Source: Okapia johnstoni (lineage: Eukaryota; Chordata; Mammalia; Artiodactyla; Giraffidae). Taken from it: DNA of 64,000 nt. The notes below the pieces were generated by a model, which did not search any database, was not told the DNA's origin, and saw nothing but the letters and a program-made list of their open reading frames with translations. Both the position numbers and the translations under genes were made by a program. Location: positions 2,658,501-2,722,500 of the forward strand of contig CM044316.1 of assembly GCA_024291935.2 (NCBI GenBank), given 5' to 3'. Of the stretch, positions 59,851-64,000 are shown in pieces (the stretch's first letter is position 1; each line of letters starts with the position of its first letter).

Positions 59851-61890
59851 GAAGGAAGGAGCCAAGATGACAGAGAAGGAAGACCAAGAGTCCACGTCTC
59901 CCCACAACTAGGACATTGAATAGACACTGCTGGGGACCTCAGATACCCAGGTAGAAGGGAAGAACCCCCAAGCAACTGGCTAGGAGTTTGGGAGGAGCAA
60001 GGGGGCAGGAGAAGCAAGACCTCACAGGACCAGGACAGCTGAGGGGTAACTTGGGGAGGGGAGGGTTTCATATGCCCAGAGAAGTACACTTACCTTAACT
60101 CCTGGGAATTAAGGGGACAGGAAGGGAACCTCCAGGGTTGGAGGATGAAGGAAGCACCTGGAGTTCTCCACCCACTCAACCACTGGGAAGCCTCCTAAGG
60201 TCCCAGGCCTGATCTTACACACTCTGTCCTGGGCTGGGCTAAGCCTGGACACCACCCTGTACCTCCACCCAGGGCCTTTTCCAGAGGTGTGGGTCCTGAG
60301 CTGAGACCCCACCCCAATCTAAGCCCTGTTCTGCCTAAGCCCCACCCCTCCAACCAAGGCTTCTGCCTTTTTCTTCTTCTTCTGTTCTTTGCTATTGGAG
60401 TTCTGTTTTACCTTCCAGTGGTTGTTTCACATATATTCTTATTTTCTCTAAAACATCTGTTAGTTTTCTAAATTTATTTTATTTTTTACTCTTTGTTATT
60501 GCTCTGCTTCTTTTTTTTTTCTTTTGCCATACTCTGTGGCCTGTGGGATCTCAGTTCATGGGCTGGAGATCAGGCCTGAGCTCCTGTGGTTGGAGCAACG
60601 AGTCAGAATCACTGGACTAACAGAGACGGTTAGGCCTCAGGGAATATTAATTGGAATGAGGTCTCCCAAAGGTCCACATCTCAACACCAGGACCTGGCTC
60701 TACTCAACTGCCTACAAACTCCGTTGCTGGAAACCTCAGGCCAAACAACTAGTAAAATAGAAACAATCCCACCTATCAATTAAAACAAAAATTGAGAAAA
60801 CAAAAAGATATCTTACAGATGAAGGACCAGGGTAAAAATCTACAAGATCAAATAAATGAAGAGGAAATAGGCACTTTATCTGAAAAAGAATTTAGAGAAA
60901 GGATAGCAAAGATATTTCAAAATCTCAAAAATAGAATGGAGAAAATGCGAGAACCATTTAATAATGACCTAGAAGAACTAAAGAATAAACAAACAGTGAT
61001 GAACAACACAATAACTGAAATTAAAAATATTCTACAAGGAATCAACAGTTGAGTAACAGAGAGAATGAATAATAAGTGAGCTGGAAGAGAAAATGCCAAG
61101 GAGAAGAATAACGAAAAAAGAATGAAAAGACTTGAGGACAGTATCAGAGACTTCTGGGACAGTATTAAACTCACCAACATTCAAATTATAGGTGTCCCAG
61201 AAGAAGAAGAGAAAGAGGTCTGAGAAAATATTTGAAGGAATTACAGTAAAAAACTTGCCTAATATGGGAAAGGAATAGCCACCCAAGTACAGGAAGTGCA
61301 GAGAATCCCACACAGGGTAAACCCAATGAGAAACATGCCAAGACACACGTCAATCAAACTAATAAAAATTAAATACAAAGAAAAAGTGTTAAAAGCAAGT
61401 GAAAAGCAAAAAATAACATACAAGTGAATCCCCATAAGGCTATCAGCTGATTTTTCAGCAGAAACTCTGCAGGCCAGAAGGAAGTGGTAGGATATATTTC
61501 AAGTGACGAAAGGGAAAAATCTACAGCCAAGATTACTCTACCCAGAAAGAATCTCATTTGAATTTGATGGAGAAATCAAAAGCTTTATAGACAAGCAAAG
61601 ACTAACAGAATTCAGTACCATCAAACCAGCCTTGAAACAAATGCCAAGGGAATTTCTCAAGGCAGGAAACAAGAGAAGAAAAAGACTCGCAAAAACAAAC
61701 CCAAATCAATTAAGAAAATGGTAATAGGAGCATACATATCAATAATTACTTCAAATGTAAGTAGGTTAAATATTCCAACCAAAAGACACAGACTAGCTGA
61801 ATGAATAAAAAAACAAGTCCCATGTATATGCTGCCTACAGGAGACCCACTTCAGACCTAGGGACACATACAGAATGAAAGTGAAGGGCTG

Positions 61891-62595
61891 ACTATGGAGA
61901 ACAGTGTGGAGATTCCTTAAAAAACTGGGAATAGAACTGCCATATGACCCAGTAATCCCACTGCTAGGCATATACACCGAGGAAACCAGAACTGAAAGAG
62001 ATGCGTGTACCCCAATGTTCATCGCAGCACTGTTTACAATAGCCAGGACATGGAAGCAACCTAGATGTCCATCGGCAGATGAATGGATAAGGAAGCTGTG
62101 GTACATATACACAATGGAATATTACTCAGCCATTAAAAAGAATACATTTGAATCGGTTCTATTGAGATGGATGAAACTGGAGCCCATTATACAGAGTGAA
62201 GTGAGCCAGAAAGAAAAGCACCAATACAGTATACTAATGCATGTATATGGAATTTGAAAGATGGTAATGGTAACCCTATATGTGAGACAGAATAAGAGAC
62301 ACAGATGCATAGAACTGTCCTGTGGACTCTGAGGGAGAAGGTGAGGGTTGGACGTTCTGGGACAATAACATTGAAACATGTATATTGTCATATGTGAAGC
62401 AGAACACCATTCCATGTTCTATGCATGGGACGGATGCTCAGGGATGGAGCGTTGGGATGACACAGAGGGATGGGAGGGGGAGGGAGGTGGGAGGAGGGTT
62501 TGGGAGGGGGAGCACATGTGAATCCATGGCTGATTCATGTCGATGTATGGCAAAAACTACTACAATATTGTAAAGTAATTAGCCCCCAACTAAAA

Positions 62596-62626
<31 letters not shown>

Positions 62627-62647
62627 AAATAATAATAATAAAAAAAA
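61891..62647 (+). mobile_element. L1 3'-end insertion nested in the older L1, with 15-bp target duplication
   Basis: The sequence GAAAGTGAAGGGCTG occurs at about 61876-61890 and again at about 62648-62662, bracketing this segment. Inside is the 3' end of a ruminant L1: the C-terminal coding remnant (MWRFLKKLGIELPYDPVIPL and following, to 62257), the 3'UTR, and a tail of AAAT and AAT repeats from about 62592. The open frame of 117 residues is a 5'-truncated remnant, not a gene. Confidence 0.9.
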
Positions 62648-62754
62648 GAAAGTGAAGGGCTGGAAAAAATATTCCGTGCAAATGGAAATCAAAAGAAAGC
62701 TAGAGTAGCAATACTCATATCGGACAAAATAGACTTTAAAATAAAAACTATTGG

Positions 62755-63090
62755 GTTTCCCCGGTGGCTCAGTGGTAGAGTCCAGCTGTCAATGCAGGAG
62801 ATACGGGTTTGATCTCTGATCTGGGAGGATGCCACAGGCCACAGAGCAACTAAGCCCATGCACCGCAACTATTTAGCCTGTGCTCTAGAGCCCGTGAACT
62901 GCAACCACTGAGCCACACACCACAGGTGCTGAAGCCTGCATGCCCTACAGCCCGAGGTCTGCAACAAGAGAAGCCACAGCAGTGAGAAGCCTACACATTG
63001 CAATGAAGATTAGCCCCTGCTCACCACAACTAGAGGAAGACCTGCACAGCAACAAAAACCCAGCACAGTCAAAAATAAACAAATAAATAA
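62755..63090 (+). mobile_element. CHR-type tRNA-derived SINE inside L1 ORF2
   Basis: It has the TTTCCCCGGTGGCTCAGTGG head, a tRNA-like GATACGGGTTTGATCTCTG B-box region, and the GAGCAACTAAGCCCATGCAC body typical of cetartiodactyl CHR-2 SINEs. It ends in AATAAACAAATAAATAAA. It is flanked by near-identical AAAAACTATTG (left) and AAAAACCTATTG (right). L1 ORF2 resumes after it. Confidence 0.85.
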
Positions 63091-63492
63091 AATTATTTAA
63101 AAACCTATTGTAGGAGATAAGGAAGGACACTACATAATGATTAAGGGATCAATATAAGAAGAGGATAAAACAATCAAAAATATTTATGCACCCAACATAG
63201 GAACACCTCAATGCATAAGACAAATGCTAACAGACATACAAGGGAAAATTGACGGTTACCCAATAATAGTAGGGGATTTTAACATCCCATTTACGCCAAT
63301 GGACAGATCATCCAGGCAGAAAATAAATAAGGAAACACAAGCTTTAAATGACACAACAGGCTAGATAGATTTAATTGATATTTATAGGACATTCCACCTG
63401 AAAGCAGCAGAATACACTTTCTTCTCAAGTGCACATGGAATATTCTCCAGGATAGACCACATCTTGAGTCACAAATCAAGCCTCAGTACATT

Positions 63493-63532
63493 AAGAAAGT
63501 TGAAATTGAAAAAAAAAAGAAAGTTGAAATTG
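63493..63532. repeat. 16-bp direct repeat around an 8-A run
   Basis: AAGAAAGTTGAAATTG at 63493-63508 and 63517-63532, separated only by A at 63509-63516, inside L1 ORF2. It has the geometry of a target-site duplication around a poly(A) with no body. Confidence 0.9.
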
Positions 63533-64000
63533 TACTAAGCATCTTTTCTGACCACAACACTATGAGATTAGAAATCAATTATAGGAAGAAAAAAACCTGT
63601 AAAAACCCACAAACACATGGAGGCTAAAGAGTGCACTGCTAAATAACCAAGAGATCACTGAAGAAATTAAAGAGAAAATAAAAAACGACATAGAAACAAA
63701 TGACAATAAAAACATGATGACCCAAAACCTATGGGACACAGCAAATTCTAAGAGGGAAGTTTATAGCAATTCATTCATACCACAAGAAACAAGAAAAATC
63801 ACAAACAAACAACATAACCCTACATCAAAAGCAACCAGAGGAAGAAGAACAAAGAAAATCCAAAGCCAGTAGGAGGAAAAAAAATAATAAAGATCAGGTT
63901 AGAAATAAATGAAATAGAAGTGAAGAAAACAATAGCAGTAATAAATAAAAGCAAAAATTGGTTCTTTGAGAAGATAAACAAAATCGATAAATCTTTAGCC

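Larger units (their letters stand above)
39474..64000 (-). other. WNT3A: WNT3A intron 2 (partial, runs off the right edge)
   Basis: Everything right of the exon 3 acceptor must be intron, because the WNT3A exon 2 peptide (with the CRNYVEIMPSVAEG and RRWNCTT blocks) was not found on the minus strand up to 64000. At least 24.5 kb belongs to this intron, in line with the very large intron 2 I recall from human. The stretch 40.5-45 kb is mostly single-copy GC-rich DNA with one compound microsatellite. The stretch 48-54.4 kb is low in repeats and contains two enhancer-like blocks. The stretch 54.4-64 kb is mostly LINE. Confidence 0.85.
59851..64000 (+). mobile_element. L1 LINE, from 5' end into ORF2, interrupted by younger insertions
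   Basis: This is a sense-strand L1 inside WNT3A intron 2, antisense to WNT3A. It opens with an L1-type 5' end (GGAGCCAAGATGACAGAGAA near 59856). ORF1 follows from about 60792, with a coiled-coil stretch (EEEIGTLSEKEFRERIAKIF), the later IQIIGVPEEEE segment, and near 61530 KNLQPRLLYPERISFEFDG. It contains stops, so the protein is dead. ORF2 begins about 61725 and shows the endonuclease start (KRHRLAE, QETHFRP), then IIVGDFNIP near 63270, DLIDIYRTFH near 63380 and RIDHI near 63455. Interruptions are an L1 3' end (61891-62647), a CHR-type SINE (62755-63090) and a short poly(A) at 63509. It continues past the window. Confidence 0.88.

Noticed and set aside
61904..62257. A 117-residue open frame as a gene
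   Set aside because: It is the C-terminal remnant of L1 ORF2 inside a truncated insertion with a target duplication.
39474..64000. WNT3A exon 2
   Set aside because: I looked on the minus strand for the expected peptide blocks (CRNYVEIMPSVAEG, RRWNCTT, LAIFGPVLDK) and did not find them, so it must lie further right.
1..64000. A wholly new protein-coding biological system
   Set aside because: Outside WNT3A exons, ARF1 exon 1 and retroelements, no frame carries a domain or splice pattern. The novelty visible here is regulatory and structural.

Overview
The window is nuclear DNA of a bovid ruminant (cattle, sheep, goat or a relative). The evidence is many copies of the tRNA-Glu-derived SINE Bov-tA, copies of Bov-A2, two pieces of the BovB (RTE) LINE, older CHR-type cetartiodactyl SINEs and ruminant L1. 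There are no operons and no prokaryotic-style genes. Almost every long open reading frame is a GC-rich or repeat-derived shadow.

Two genes are supported, both on the minus strand and in the same order as mammalian WNT3A then ARF1. WNT3A is partial: coding exon 3 (39208-39473) and the terminal coding exon 4 (32195-32674) are intact, with clean splice sites and all key residues. Its 3'UTR extends to lower coordinates, to about 30.4 kb by inference. Intron 3 is about 6.5 kb. At least 24.5 kb of intron 2 runs to the right edge, and exons 1-2 lie beyond it. The two exons encode residues 105-352 of a 352-residue Wnt, including the acylated Ser209 and Asn298. ARF1 is represented by its CpG-island promoter and a non-coding first exon (about 14.73-14.83 kb), whose minus-strand splice donor opens a large intron filling 1-14.7 kb. 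I see no ARF1 coding exon, so these lie left of the window.

Layout: 1-14.7 kb is ARF1 intron 1; 13.9-15.1 kb the ARF1 CpG island; 15.1-30.4 kb intergenic; 30.4-32.2 kb the WNT3A 3'UTR, including a 41-bp GC-rich minisatellite; 32.2-39.5 kb WNT3A exon 4, intron 3 and exon 3; 39.5-64 kb WNT3A intron 2. Intron 2 holds two CpG-containing, repeat-free blocks (about 50.2-50.7 and 52.4-52.7 kb) that look like conserved cis-regulatory elements. Its right end is a nest of LINE insertions (54.5-64 kb).

The most interesting signals are structural or regulatory. They are the G4-prone minisatellite and a perfect hairpin directly after the WNT3A stop codon, the enhancer-like blocks with exact inverted repeats over T-box-like and homeodomain-like motifs, the NRF1-like cluster and G-rich transcribed strand at ARF1, and several readable retrotransposition events, including an apparent poly(A)-only insertion. 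No wholly new protein-coding system is visible.
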